Assembly (NCBI GenBank): GCA_036365455.1 | Contig: JAWQUS010000027.1 | Location: 21,192,501-21,256,500, forward strand | DNA from: Macrosoma leucophasiata | Lineage: Eukaryota; Arthropoda; Insecta; Lepidoptera; Hedylidae | Direction: 5' to 3' | Length of the DNA stretch: 64,000 nt | Part shown: in pieces, positions 20,788 to 31,867 of the stretch | Layout of the letters: every line of letters starts with the position of its first letter | Numbering within the stretch: the stretch's first letter is position 1 | Translations under genes and position numbers: made by a program | Notes under the pieces: generated by a model | Databases searched by the model: none | What the model was told of the DNA's origin: nothing | What the model saw: only the letters and a program-made list of their open reading frames with translations

Positions 20788-21596
20788 ATATAATAAAACT
20801 ATTTTCATGTCCTGTTCACTACCTTGACGAAATGAAGCTGTTACATTCGCGAACTGTATTCACCTATGCAGTAATCGCAATATAGCGTCTCACAGGATTA
20901 ATATAGGAGTGTGCACAATATGTACCTTCTCCAATAGTAAACATACTTTTTCTTCGATGTAGTATGACACATAGCGATACAGATACCTACAGTAATTAAA
21001 ACCTCATTCAAGTTGTAGATTATCTATAGATAGACAGAGATACCGTATTTGCTTGACAATTTTATGTTGGCATTGTATAAAAGTTGCAGTCGATTTAAGG
21101 TTGCCCTTGAAGTTTTATTTTTTATGAATTAATGTTACGGTTGTTGCTAACTTTATAGTGCATATTATGCAAGCGTACTTTGACGTAGTATGTTGTTGCT
21201 TTTGTCTTTTTGGTCAAGTTAGCCTACCTCCCTTACGACTAGCAGCATAAATGTATCTACATTCACTTTTTTTTGTTTTACTGTCACGTGGCAATCTGTG
21301 TGAACACAATAAGCCATTAGTTTAACGTTATATTTGACTTGGTCTTCAGCAACAGAGGCTACACTTCAGGGTACCTTGCATAAAATGTCAGAATCTATGC
21401 GAATCTTGCACTTAGTGTAGGGACACTATGTCGTCTAAGTCTGCTATATGTTACACTTCCTTTGCCTTCTAGTCCACTCGCTAGTTAATTTACGTGAGAT
21501 GAGATTCTTTCTTGATATTCTACATAAACTGAAGAAAACTTATTATATCATTTAGTAAATAAATACTTTCTTCAATTTTCTTGATGTAACATTTTC

Positions 21597-21738
21597 GCAG
21601 GTTTTCGCGAGCTTCATACATTGTAGAAATTTAATTTGCGGATTTTCTCGCGTATACAACACTCCCAAACTTCTTCTCATACCCGACGTTTCGGTCGCTT
21701 TCCAGCTACCGTGGTCACGGGCAGACCGCGATGTAAAT
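21597..21738. repeat. Single arm of the CCCGACGTTTCGG element
   Basis: GGTTTTCGCGAGCT, TCTCGCGTATA, CCCGACGTTTCGGTCGC and CCGTGGTCACGGGCAGAC match one half of the palindrome at 41707-41938. Confidence 0.65.
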
Positions 21739-21790
21739 TTTTAGGCATTTAGTAAATAACGAATATAACGATATAAATATATGTATTGTA

Positions 21791-22032
21791 TAGGCCGCGC
21801 CAGGTAAAAAGAACGCTGGCGGTCAAGCTGCGCGTCATGTGTTTTTATTTCATTTTATGTTATTCTATGTAATATAGTTTTCAATCTGCCTACCAATACA
21901 CGAAACCGCAAGCGAAAGCTAGATCAAAAATAAACCAATAGGGCTAGTACTTTCGTGCGCGAGTGTACCGATGCGCGAACACATCCCTTCTACTTTCTTC
22001 CAGCGTTCTTTTTACGTGGCGCGACCTATACG
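21791..22032. mobile_element. TIR MITE, GGTCGCGCCACGTAAAAA type, copy 1
   Basis: TAGGCCGCGCCAGGTAAAAA..AACGCTGG at the left is mirrored by CCAGCGTTCTTTTTACGTGG..CGACCTA at the right. The body matches 61021-61262 in inverse orientation. Confidence 0.8.
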
Positions 22033-22046
22033 TCGGGTTCTTTTTT

Positions 22047-22254
22047 TTACGTTACAAATGTATAAACAAGCATGCAGTTCATCATGCAGTCAAGTGATGT
22101 GACATAATAACTGCAGCCTAAAGGCTGCAGTTATTATGTACATTACCATCTAACCGGAACATGATTGTGCTGAACACTACCATTTAGCGGCAGATAGATT
22201 GCGGTGGTGCCTGCGCCCTCGAGCTCCTACACTGGAACTCTACCACTAGTAAAA
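22047..22254 (-). mobile_element. SINE-M with a palindromic mutation
   Basis: The tail T-run and CATGCAGTTCA are followed by a 38-bp palindrome (22102-22139), then directly by the 5' half (CTAACCGGAACATG to GGAACTCTACCACTAGT). The segment normally between them is gone. The following 22255-22575 holds nothing. Confidence 0.8.
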
Positions 22255-22574
22255 ACTTTTGTGAAACTTTAGTGATTTTAAAAATAATTTAAGATAAGCG
22301 AGATAAATTCGTAAAAATAAGTAGTTTTATTTCAAAGCTCGCAAAAACCAAAAATTGTAATGGTTTACATTTTTGATATTCATAGCAAAAATGTAAGCCA
22401 CCACAATTTTTGGTCCTTCGACTATGTCAACAATAAACTGCCGAGTGAAGCCAATATGCCAAGGTTGTCAAAAGTCACGAAATGTCGCAGATACAAGAAC
22501 CGTGGCTTGCCCTCACGATTGATCCCAAAGCCTGTGTCGTGACATTCATCAGCCCTTTACTCCCAAAATGTATG

Positions 22575-22690
22575 TATGTCATTGCATATATTATTATGAA
22601 TGCATTTTCACACCAAGTTCCTTACGTAGGCAAAGAGTATGGAGCGCCAGATATCGCTGTCCTGATACACTTCTCGTGCTTCTTCGACTT
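22575..22690 (-). mobile_element. Family R LINE 3' fragment, antisense
   Basis: TATGGAGCGCCAGATATCGC and CTCGTGCTTCTTCGACTTTC mirror the DIWRS and VDEAREV coding block. A SINE-M follows. Confidence 0.6.
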
Positions 22691-22978
22691 TCACTGGTGG
22701 TAGAGCTCCAGTGACGGAGCTCGCGGGCGTAGGCACCACCGCATTAACTAATATACTTACCGCTAAATTGTATTGTTCAGCACTATCGTGTTCCGGTCAG
22801 GTGGTAATATACGGCCCTGTAATTTCCGGCACAGAGGCATAACACCTTAGGCCTCAGGAGTGACAACGCATCTGCATTTTGACCTCTGGTCATTGTGTGG
22901 GTGTCTATAGGCTGCAGTCATCACTTAACATCTATGTGAACTGCATGCTTGTTTGCCACTTTATTACATAAAAAATAC
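22690..22978 (+). mobile_element. SINE-M, subfamily I, full length
   Basis: TTTCACTGGTGGTAGAGCTCC to GCCACTTTATTACATAAAAAA. Confidence 0.9.
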
Positions 22979-22979
22979 A

Positions 22980-23150
22980 CTTACACTCACAGCCCCACAA
23001 TAGGTATAAACCTGTGTTGTGGATGCTGTTGTACACACACAACACATACTTACACAAACACCCAGATCCGAAACAAATATCTGTAGGCCATACAAATATT
23101 TGTCCCGGTGCGGGGATCGGTCGTCTCACACCGCTCGACTAAACGGGTCG
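22980..23150 (-). mobile_element. SINE-G (tRNA-derived), antisense
   Basis: ACTTACACTCACAGCCCCAC at its 3' side; GGTGCGGGGATC (B-box side) and CTAAACGGGTCG at its head. Part of the tRNA-like head is deleted. It begins exactly where the poly(A) of the preceding SINE-M ends. Confidence 0.7.
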
Positions 23151-23234
23151 TCAAGACTCTTGATAGATAAGTTTTTTTTTGCTACTGTGAAGTCCGTAGA
23201 AAAAACTATCGTAATCGACCTATTTGGTCAAGTT

Positions 23235-23418
23235 AGGTAAGTCTTGGTTTTCTTACTGGCACCCTCGGTGTTTGATAATATGCCCCAAGATGGTAAAAGA
23301 CTACCTAATACATGGATCAAAACGTAGATGGTGATTTATTAATGTTTGCATGCATAATTCCACGCATTTTCCCCTGCCTACCTACCTCGAAAAGCACCTA
23401 CAGGCGTGAAGTAACTTT
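23235..23418 (+). mobile_element. SINE-B 3' part, diverged
   Basis: TGATAATATGCCCCAAGATG, ATGGATCAAAACGTAG and CTACAGGCGTGAAGTAAC fit SINE-B. Beyond it, 23420-23800 holds nothing assigned. Confidence 0.5.
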
Positions 23419-23814
23419 TTTCAATGTTCAATGATAATTATAGTCAAATTTTGTGAAATGGCCGAGCACTCGTTTAAATTAATTACGCGTATTGTAGACG
23501 CTATTTTAATCGTATCATATTAAGTGGATTGTATCATAATTGAGGTCTCGCATCGATTTAGTGACCTTAGCCTTAAATTCATTTCATTCCTCTTTCATTT
23601 ATCATATTAACCAATTCTTAAGAAATAATCGAGCAACATTCAGACATGTTTCATTTACACGATGGGGTACGGATCCGATACGATTTTTATTTATTAGCAA
23701 ACATTTCATTAACGTTTTGTGAGGTAGGTATACATTGAATAGTATTATTATAGACGAATTTAAATATAAATTAAAATAAAACGTGAATCACACTTGTATG
23801 CCTCGACGGGATAG

Positions 23815-24825
23815 GCAAACCAAGCAGACGTAAATCAAGCAGACGTGTAATCACCCACGATTCGCCTTTTACGATTTGTTCCATGTAACAGGTGGCGAGG
23901 CTATTGAAAACTCGGAGTACAAATTCGAGGTTGGCGCTGGGGAACTTTCAGAAAAATGGAAAAATCCAAATGGCACCAGAGTTAAAGCACAAAACATTTT
24001 CATCTCTAATAGCCTCAGACTTTAAACTGAAACATAGCGGTTTTTATACGCGGTGAAACCCTTCATGGGCTCCCACCGTCTAGGGGAACAGACTGCACAA
24101 TGTGCGTTTCGTACTCACTAAAACCCCGCGGTGTTCTGACTCGTCCGCCTTCGGTGACGGAGTCACGGGAACAGTTTCATATTACATCCGCGACCCCGCC
24201 AGCGGCCGCCCGCAACTGGACCCATTCACAGAGAAAGGGGGCCTTTTGGCTCTTGCTTACACAGGTGGCGTACGAAACACCTGCACGCCAGCATGGGACC
24301 TATCTCCATTCGGACGGCGGACGTCCCCTAGTCCATCGCCCGGAGGTCCCTGTTAGGGCGGCAGATGGTGGGCGTACGACAAACGACGCCCAGGCCGTCT
24401 ACATCTTATTGGGGCAGAGAGGACGCTGTCCTCCCTCTCTTTCTGCCGCCTCCTTCTGAAACATAGCCACCTCGCAGAAGGCAAGCATTGGTACACAGGT
24501 ACCTCCCAAAGCAATCGTGCCCCGAGAGGACCTGTGTAAGGTGGAAGGTGAGCACGCCGTGCCGCCGCTCGACCCACTCACGTAAACAGATCGAACTGCT
24601 TCTACTAGTTGCCGGCCGAAATTCCGTTCCGTCCACTTGCGGAAGATAGTCTAACAAGAGCTTTCTCTCCAACCCGTACCTCCGAAAGTGGCCGGATTCC
24701 TTGTGCTCACAGCTCTGAGCTGCGCTCATATACTACCGCCAGCACTTCCGCCTCAAGATACCAGGGCGGGCTCCCAGCCAAAATAGCGGTAGTGGCCTGC
24801 TACAACTAGACCACTCAGGCAGTTA
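23815..24825 (-). mobile_element. SINE-B split by an R1-clade LINE
   Basis: The body on the left (CACCCACGATTCGCC, CATGTAACAGGTGGCGAGGC, up to about 24040) and the head on the right (24783-24825, GTAGTGGCCTGCTAC, CCACTCAGGCAG) are one antisense SINE-B. The 742-bp interruption is described at 24041. Confidence 0.8.
24041..24782 (-). mobile_element. R1-clade LINE 3' end inserted in SINE-B
   Basis: The − strand has an ORF2 C-terminal frame (24729 to 24406) with TFHLTQVLSGHDCFGRYL. The usual Glu/Ala-rich tail (FCEVAMFQKEAAEREG) and a RRPGRRLSYAHHLPP end are split over neighbouring frames by small frameshifts. These are hallmarks of R1-clade ORF2 ends. A GC-rich 3' UTR finishes at a short A-run (complement of TTTTTATACGCGG at 24041). 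The 7-bp target duplication ATAGCGG is at 24034-24040 and 24783-24789. It is a dead, 5'-truncated copy. A related 3' UTR is at 40337-40956. Confidence 0.82.
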
Positions 24826-24911
24826 AAACATATATTAAAGTATGTATTCAACTATTACAATTATTATCTTAATTTATTTATTCACGCAGGATATTATAAA
24901 ATTTAGTTATT

Positions 24912-25150
24912 TACGAATGTGGATGGTTGCAGAGGCCCAGGAAGACCAAGACTGACCTACCATGACCAAATAGGTCGAGTTCTGTCTGATGGTGGGGTCA
25001 AAAGTCTTAGGAATCGGCGTGCATGTATGAAGAGAATGATGAAGGTAGACGAGGCACGAGAGGTTTGTCAGAACCGGGATGTCTGGCGCTCTACACTCTC
25101 TGCCTACCCCGTTAGGGACCTGGCGTGAAGATACATATATATATATATAG
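24912..25150 (+). mobile_element. Family R LINE, last ~240 bp
   Basis: Open frame VDGCRGPGRPRLTYHDQIG to PVRDLA, then TGAAGATACATA and (TA)n. It is almost identical to the end of 2474-2896. Beyond it, 25150-25677 holds nothing assigned. Confidence 0.85.
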
Positions 25151-25689
25151 TTATTTGCCCTGAATCAATACAGTTACAATAATAGAGACAGCATGCTGTT
25201 TACTTTATTGGGTTGCTTTTTAATTTTGTGTGCTACAAAAGGATCTTCAGTAGAAGGCTATGTCACAATAGACACTTTCAATGATTTGGAATAAATCGAA
25301 TCCCCACCACGACTTTGTTGAAGTTACTAAGGAGATTAAGGAAGGATATATTAGAAACGTTTACAAAGTTTCGTAGTTTATATTCAAAGTCTAGGTAAGC
25401 TTGGGCTTAGTATCCCAAACATATACATACAGTATCGAGCCATAAATATTACACATCAATGCCTACGAAAGAGACAATTGGCTAGTTTCGACTTCGTAGA
25501 GCGTTATCTCTGATGTTCACTGCATACGTAAGCACTGATAGTCCGGTGTTGGTCCATAGTTGATCAAAATGGTTGACAAACGACACATAGATAAGGTTCG
25601 AAAGAAATAACGCTCTACAGACCTGAAAAAAGTCGAAGTGTCCTTCCTAAAGTCGATACAAAATATTTCTTGTTGGATACTCTAATTAT

Positions 25690-26059
25690 GAGGCGCGCAT
25701 GGCCCAGCGGCTGGTGTAGATCGTAAGCGATCTGCTCGGTTAAGCACTACGGGCACGGTCGGGTAGTGTGATGGGTGACCGCTAGTGGCAAATTATATGC
25801 GCGTTTCCGTGCTTCGGAGGGCACGTTAAGCCGTCGGTCCCGGTTGCTATCGATGGATAGCAGTCGTTAAACCTTGTCGGAGGCCTTATGGGCGGTTTGA
25901 AAACATCCGACAGTGGGTTGGCCACTAACCCACCCACCTCCACCGATCCGCATTGGAGCAGCGTGGTGGAGTAAGCTCCAGGCCTCCCCCCCAAAAAAGG
26001 GGAGAGACTCGTGCCCAGCAGTGGGACGTATAATGGGTTGCCATTATTATTATTTATTA
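25690..26059 (+). mobile_element. 5S-derived SINE, copy 5, complete with target duplication
   Basis: The head GCGCGCATGGCCCAGCGG is followed by GGTTAAGCACTACGGGC and GATGGGTGACCGC, aligning to the A-box to C-box part of insect 5S rRNA. The tail is GTGCCCAGCAGTGGGACGTA and ATTATT repeats. The target duplication TACTCTAATTAT is at 25678-25689 and 26060-26071. Confidence 0.92.
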
Positions 26060-26071
26060 TACTCTAATTAT

Positions 26072-27532
26072 AATAAAAGCACAAATAACTATAAAAATCG
26101 TGCCATATGAAATGTCCTTCGAAGATCGAGCAATAAAATTATGTAAAGGCATTTACCCGCACAGATGGTCTTCATTACATCGACACATGTAGGTGAACAG
26201 GAACCATGAATGTGTGGTTTTTGTGAAGTTTTTTAAACTATCTGTACGCAACATACCTTATATGTGGTGCAATGAAATTTTACTGGCTTCCTACGCGGTG
26301 ACACAATGTGTATCAATTTTTGACATATCGGATCGTAATTTTCAATTTAAAATGACAGTAGAGTTCCAATTACTGCTCTTGAGGGCTCACCATCCCATTT
26401 ATATGTCAATCTGCCACTAAATATTCTAGCTTCCGTATGCCACCTTGAATTTTTAATTTAAACTATTATTTTGAACTTTGTTTACATTGGAAATGACTTA
26501 TTTGCCATTAGAAACTAGACTTTAAGACATATTTATATAGAAGACATTCAAGAAAAGGTACGTAGTGTCCTTGCAGTTCGCTTGGCTCGTCTTGAAGGAG
26601 CAATATCTAGCCCCCAGATTCAAACAAGAAATAGGTAAATTAAATGAATTCTCGTTCAATTTCATGACACGTTTTACTAACGCATGACCGAGATTTCCGG
26701 GACTGACTTTGCTGTCCCGGAATAAGACATTTAGCAGTTGTTTCATTGCTCGCGTGCGTTGCGTTCGTGCAATTCCAATCGTAGTCCCAGACATGTTCAG
26801 GAAATGATCGGCCTGGACCTGGCAACCCTACGTGTTTGTATATTTACCCACACACACAGTGACACAATGTGTATCAATATTCGATTCTTCATCGATCCAT
26901 CCTTGACATGCATATAGATGACAATTGCGTAAAAATAATGTTCTTTTTTAAAATCTCAGTTTTTTATCTCCAAATCATATGAAATTAATTTGATTGCGTT
27001 TTAATTCAATTAGGCATTTATAAGCGATGCTAATTTTAATAATTTAATTGATCGTAACGATAAATTATTCTTCTTATTTTGTAGTAAAAGCTTAAGTTTT
27101 CATATAATAAACGAAAGTTCGCCTGTTTTCTTTGTCTTTATGTATGCGCTAATCTCGGAAGGTTGTGAACGGATTTTGTTCATGTTTAAAATGTTGGAAA
27201 GAAGATTTTCTGAGGACGGTTTATATATACAATTTATCGAGTCGAGATGTCACGGTTTTTGTCAAAGAAATCCGCCAAATACAGTTTGAAATGCCGTTTT
27301 TCGCGTGCGCATCTTAAACCCTTTGTTATAAGTTGTAGTTCGTATGACAAAAATTAGCCTATACAAAGATCTACAAAAAAAGTCGAAAGGGTAGTACATA
27401 TATCTATCTTCTAAGGATAACTAACAGTATGTCAATTTATATCTAAATAAATAAGTTAATTGTAGCAGTCACACACCTATTGATTAAATAATAACAGTTT
27501 TATCTTTTGTAGTGACTGACCTTTGAAAACTT
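26072..27532. other. Long stretch without a gene
   Basis: AT-rich. 26540-26620 (GAAAAGGTACGTAGTGTCCT, TTCGCTTGGCTCGTCTTG) matches 61285-61380, an unknown two-copy repeat. A CCTGGCAACCCTA terminus near 26815-26830 matches the TIR of the element at 58917-59152. Nothing else was recognised. Confidence 0.45.
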
Positions 27533-27605
27533 TTATTAGAGCTCCAGTGACGGAACTCACGGACGTAGGAACCACCGCATTACCTTATATCTTCTACTTC
27601 TTGGT
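27533..27605 (+). mobile_element. SINE-M 5' fragment
   Basis: AGAGCTCCAGTGACGGAACTC...CACCGCATTACC. The following 27606-27990 is GC-richer but unassigned. Confidence 0.6.
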
Positions 27606-27990
27606 CGTTACACTCTTGACAGAGACGTCGTGGTTGTCACTTCAGGGTTGGTGACTTGCTTCACAACCCGCCGCCACTCCTCCCGTACCGATGCGTTTCG
27701 GGTGTACTCGTAGAACGATTTTTGAGTAGCGGTTGTTTGTGGTTGAATGGGTTTGATATTCGGTAGTTTGTGACGTGATCGGGCCAAACCACCATAATAT
27801 CAAAATATAAGAACTAACAAGGTTGACCAGAATGCGATCAATCACGAAATAATCACAACGATTACGTCGAATGCGCAGTATTTTTGAATTTTATTGGATT
27901 ATAATGAGCATTAATTACAGCAAATCAGGAAGCTAGGCCACCTAATATACTTTGCAATCCTTGAATAAATGGAATTAAGTAGCAATCTAT

Positions 27991-28176
27991 ATCAAGTTTT
28001 TTATATGTCAAGACACATCTTGACATATATAATAATAATAATACAGAACCGGTACCGGTCTGATACAGAAGGCGGTACTCCTCGGCACGGCACGTATAGT
28101 GAGGAGGTTCCTGTCTCTGTGACCCTAACCATCGACGGCTTGGACCCTGTTCCCGCTGCCGGTGGCACACTATTTT

Positions 28177-28208
<32 letters not shown>

Positions 28209-28654
28209 TTTGTAACTTATATTTGTAAAAAAATATTTAATGTGTACCTGAGTAAATGAGTGGAATAATAATAATGGCAACCCATTATACGTCCCACTGC
28301 TGGGCACAAGTCTCACCTTTTTTTTTGGGCGGAAGCCTGGAGCTTACTCCACCACGCTGCTCCAATGCGGATTGGTGGAGGTGGGTAGGTTAGTGGCCAA
28401 CCCGCTGTCGGATGTTTTCAAACCGCCCATAAGGCCCCCGGCAAGGTTTAACGACTGCTATCCATCGACAGCAACCGGGACCGACGGCTTAACGTGCCCG
28501 CCGAAGCACGGAAACGCGCATATAATTTGCCACTAGCGGTCACCCATCACACTACCCGACCGCGCCCGTAGTGCTTAACCGAGAAGATCGCTTACGATCT
28601 ACACCAACCGCTGGGCCATGCGCGCTTTTTATCTTGACATATAAAAAACTTGAT
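27991..28654. repeat. 23-bp perfect inverted repeat flanking a SINE
   Basis: ATCAAGTTTTTTATATGTCA plus AGA (27991-28013) is repeated inverted at 28632-28654. Between them lie an AT microsatellite (28180-28208), unassigned GC-rich sequence, and an antisense 5S-derived SINE. Confidence 0.75.
28274..28626 (-). mobile_element. 5S-derived SINE, copy 6, antisense
   Basis: GGCAACCCATTATACGTCCC (tail side) to GCTGGGCCATGCGCGC (head). GCGGTCACCCATC and GCCCGTAGTGCTTAACCGAG are the inverted 5S-like blocks. Left flank (AATAAT)n is the tail. Confidence 0.88.
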
Positions 28655-28693
28655 TGTTTATGTCAAGAAGTATTGATTGTTGAACTATTAATT

Positions 28694-28775
28694 TGCCGGC
28701 AAACAAGCGTACAGTTCACATTGATGGTAAGTGATACTGTATCCTATAGCCATCTACATAAAATCCATAGATTTC
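28694..28775 (-). mobile_element. SINE-M 3' fragment
   Basis: GGCAAACAAGCGTACAGTTC and TGATGGTAAGTGATACTG. The following 28776-29040 is GC-rich and unassigned. Confidence 0.6.
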
Positions 28776-29040
28776 AATACACAGCTCCATACTCTCTTCT
28801 CACAGCTAGGGTGCTGTGGGGAACCACGATTGGGGCAGTTGCCCCCTGCGACGGGTTTCCCGCGCTAGTCGACTAATACGACTAATACGACTAGGTCCTT
28901 GGAGTGCCAATCTTGTCTTGGGTTTCCGAGGTTTATGACCCTCTTTCGTGGGTCGAGGTCTGTCCAGGTAGTGAGGTTGTCGCAGTGCTCAGCGACTGCG
29001 GCTCCTCGGGTGTCAGATCCGGTGGTAATTCGTACTTGTC

Positions 29041-29329
29041 GTAGAGCTCCAGTGACGGAGCTCGCGGGCGTAGGCACCACCGCATTACCTAATATACTTG
29101 CCGCTAAATGGTAGTGTTCAGTACTATCGTGTTCCGGTCAGGTGGTAATGTACGGCCCTGTAATTTCCGGCACAGAGGCATAACACCTTAGGCCTCAGGA
29201 GTGGTAGCGCATCTGCATTTTGACCTTGGTCTTTGTGTGGGTGTTTATAGGCTGCAGTCATCACTTAACATCAATGTGAACTGCATGCTTGTTTACCACT
29301 TCAATTACATAGAAAAAAAAATATTCTTC
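29041..29329 (+). mobile_element. SINE-M, subfamily I, near full length
   Basis: GTAGAGCTCCAGTGACGGAG to TTACATAGAAAAAAAAA; the first few bases are missing. Confidence 0.9.
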
Positions 29330-29407
29330 GGCACACGTCACTCCTCCGCCTGGTCGGCGAGCAGCTCTCGCTGGTAACGCTTTCCCTCAGGAGATCGCGC
29401 GTGCTCA

Positions 29408-29589
29408 ATCTACAGTTGCCACTCCGGAGGTCTTGAGGCTCTGTTCCGGAAATGACAGGACCCTACATCACCACCTGACAGGAGCACGATAGCAGCGATG
29501 AACATTATGATTTAGCTGCAAGTATGCAAGATTACATAATGTGATGGCTTCGCCCGCGAGATCCACCACTGGAGCTCTACCACCAGTAA
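29408..29589 (-). mobile_element. SINE-M 5' two-thirds, diverged
   Basis: CACTCCGGAGGTCTTGAGGC to GGAGCTCTACCACCAGTAAA, with many substitutions. Confidence 0.7.
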
Positions 29590-29694
29590 AGTTCTGTGTG
29601 CACAGTCATCCAACTAACTTATTTGATTTAAATGAAATTTGGCATACTCATAGTTTGCCAAATTAATTTAAATATAGAATATATTAATTCATAG

Positions 29695-29992
29695 CTTTTA
29701 CTGGTAGAATTCCAGTGTAGGAGCTCGAGGGCGTAGGCGCCACCGCCTTACCTAATTTATCTGCCGCTAAATTGTAGTGTTCAGCACTATCGTGTTCCGG
29801 TTAGATGGTAATGCATGGCCCCGTAACAGCTATCACAGAGACAGAACACTTAAGGTCTCAAGCAACGCTGGCAACCCATCTGCATTTTGACCCCTGGTTT
29901 TTGTGTAGATGTCTATAGGCTGCAGTCATCACTTAACATTAATGTGAACTGCATGCTTATTTGCCAACTTTGTAACATAAAGAAGAAGTTGA
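29695..29992 (+). mobile_element. SINE-M, subfamily II, full length
   Basis: ACTGGTAGAATTCCAGTGTAG, CCGGTTAGATGGTAATGC, CCCCGTAACAGCTATCACAG and the tail TTGTAACATAAAGAAG. The following 29995-30425 holds nothing assigned. Confidence 0.85.
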
Positions 29993-30430
29993 TAATGCTA
30001 ATTATATAGGAAGTATGTATGCTTTTACCAGGGAATCGTAATAATCTCTCAAGGCTATTAAGACGATAACCATTCTTAAATCTTTGAAATTAACAATATT
30101 AATTGAATGGTATTTTAATTTGGACGTATGTGATTTCAAATATGGTAAAAGACTACTCCATAACTTAGGGTCATTACACACCGCTTCCTTATATTACGGA
30201 CAGTTGTGGGTTAGGAATGGTTTTATCTAATCGTAATTAGAGACTGTTAATATTTCCTGCACGTATTCACCATTCATTATAGTGTGAGTGAATTTAGATT
30301 ACGGTAAGTATAAATTTGTGTAAGGGCGTCTTCAAACGTCTGCAACGTTCAAAGTCTTCAAACTATTATAATAAAGCTGGTGCTGTGCGCGCGTTGTCCG
30401 CGTAGAATATAATACAATATTATTGTTCAG

Positions 30431-30605
30431 TAGCGCCATAGAGCAACTCGGCCCACCCCGGTCGCGGCGTACCGTAGGGGAGTGGCCATATCGTTTTTAC
30501 CGATATTTTTTTTTTGGGTGGGAAATACGTGTGATACACACTCACACTACAAAAATTGTCTATTACTACGAAACTCACACCTTGACTTTAACGAAATACA
30601 TGAAC
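30431..30605 (+). repeat. Family F repeat, long copy
   Basis: GCCATAGAGCAACTCGGCCC, GGGAGTGGCCATATCG, GGGAAATACGTGTGATACAC and ACGAAACTCACACCTTGAC. Confidence 0.65.
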
Positions 30606-30699
30606 AATTACACGCACACATATGAGTAGCGCGGACAAAGACATACGTACGTACAGCTAAAACAAAAAAAAATTGTATAACATAATCTACAGAAATAAA

Positions 30700-31200
30700 T
30701 AAAATTGAAATATTATCTGTTTGTAATATAAAAATAACCGCTTTTTCTAAATACATATGTATGTATACACGGTATATCTTGGGAACGGTTTGACCGATTT
30801 TGACGGCAGAAGAAGAAAAGAAGGCTTTCACTGGCAGATAGCTTATGTAATAAGGAGTAACTTACGCCACTTTTATACTAGCTGTGTTAATGACTTCGTC
30901 CTGCTAGATATTGAACAATCATAAATTCTCACGCGGACGAAATCGCGCGCACGGCTAGTTCTTATATAAAAATACCAACATCATTTTACAATTTTCGTCT
31001 GTCTCTTGTGTTTGTTCCGAATAATCTCGCTAACGGCAATACCGATTTTGACGGGACTTGCACTGGCAGATAGTTCATGTAAAAAGGAGTATCTTACCTA
31101 CTTTTATTCATTAATGATATTATACTGCGCCCACGACTTCGTCCGCGTAGATACTGATCAATAATTTGGTTAAATTCTACCGTGGGCAACGCTAGTATAA
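30700..31200. mobile_element. Two tandem Helitron-like repeats
   Basis: Both have a body ACCGATTTTGACGG...CACTGGCAGATAG(C/T)T(T/C)ATGTAA and end in ...GGCTAGT (30959) or ACGCTAGT (31196), preceded by GACGAAATCGCG or ACTTCGTCCGCG. Two copies of one family lie head to tail. Confidence 0.45.
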
Positions 31201-31374
31201 TATAATTTTAATAAACATTTCGTGTGCAAGCGCCTAACATGCGTTAATGTGACGTAATAGAACATTTTCCGAGATGTACAGGTACACTGACGCAACGAAG
31301 ACGGTTTTTCACCAAACCACTTGTCCGACGCGAGTGTACCTATCTACGTAAGATTTATGACAATTGTATAAATG

Positions 31375-31790
31375 AGTTTTGGCGGGAACCTTGAAAGAGG
31401 CGTATGGTGCTCTTATTTTATTTCATTTTCTTGGTGTATTTTTAAGTTATATTGAATGAAGTTGGTGGCATTTTGTTTGATATAAGTTTATTACAGTGCC
31501 CGTGTATAGTGAAATAGAATAACAGTGCGAAAACACGACCTTTCAGGTTGCCTCCAAAACTTCATTGTAAATGTTCTGGTAAAGTAGCCATCGCTTTACT
31601 CGAATAATTTGATTGTAACTCACTTGACTGACATATTATACTTGATAACTTATATACTTGATACTTACAAATAATACTTGATGACTATATTATACTAACT
31701 TTTACGCTGCTTAAATAAATACGGAATATCGTTTTACTTGACACTGGCAATATGCGTAATAGCGATGCCATAACAAAAAAAAAATATGTA
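31375..31790 (+). mobile_element. K element, copy 2, sense
   Basis: Begins GAGTTTTGGCGGGAACCTTG and ends GCGATGCCATAAC plus poly(A). A repeat-rich centre of TATACTTGAT units lies at 31630-31695, then AAATAAATACGG about 60 bp before the A-run. Confidence 0.72.
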
Positions 31791-31867
31791 TAAATTATTT
31801 TTCGTGTAAGATAGATTTATTACATTATTTATTGGATATGGATAGACAAATTATTACTTTTTACATT

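Noticed and set aside
24100..24459. 119-codon + strand open frame in a GC-rich block
   Set aside because: Antisense to the R1-clade LINE, whose − strand frames carry the recognisable motifs.
25690..25800. 5S rRNA gene or pseudogene
   Set aside because: Only the promoter half matches, it is fused to a constant 250-bp body, and it has a target duplication. It is a SINE.
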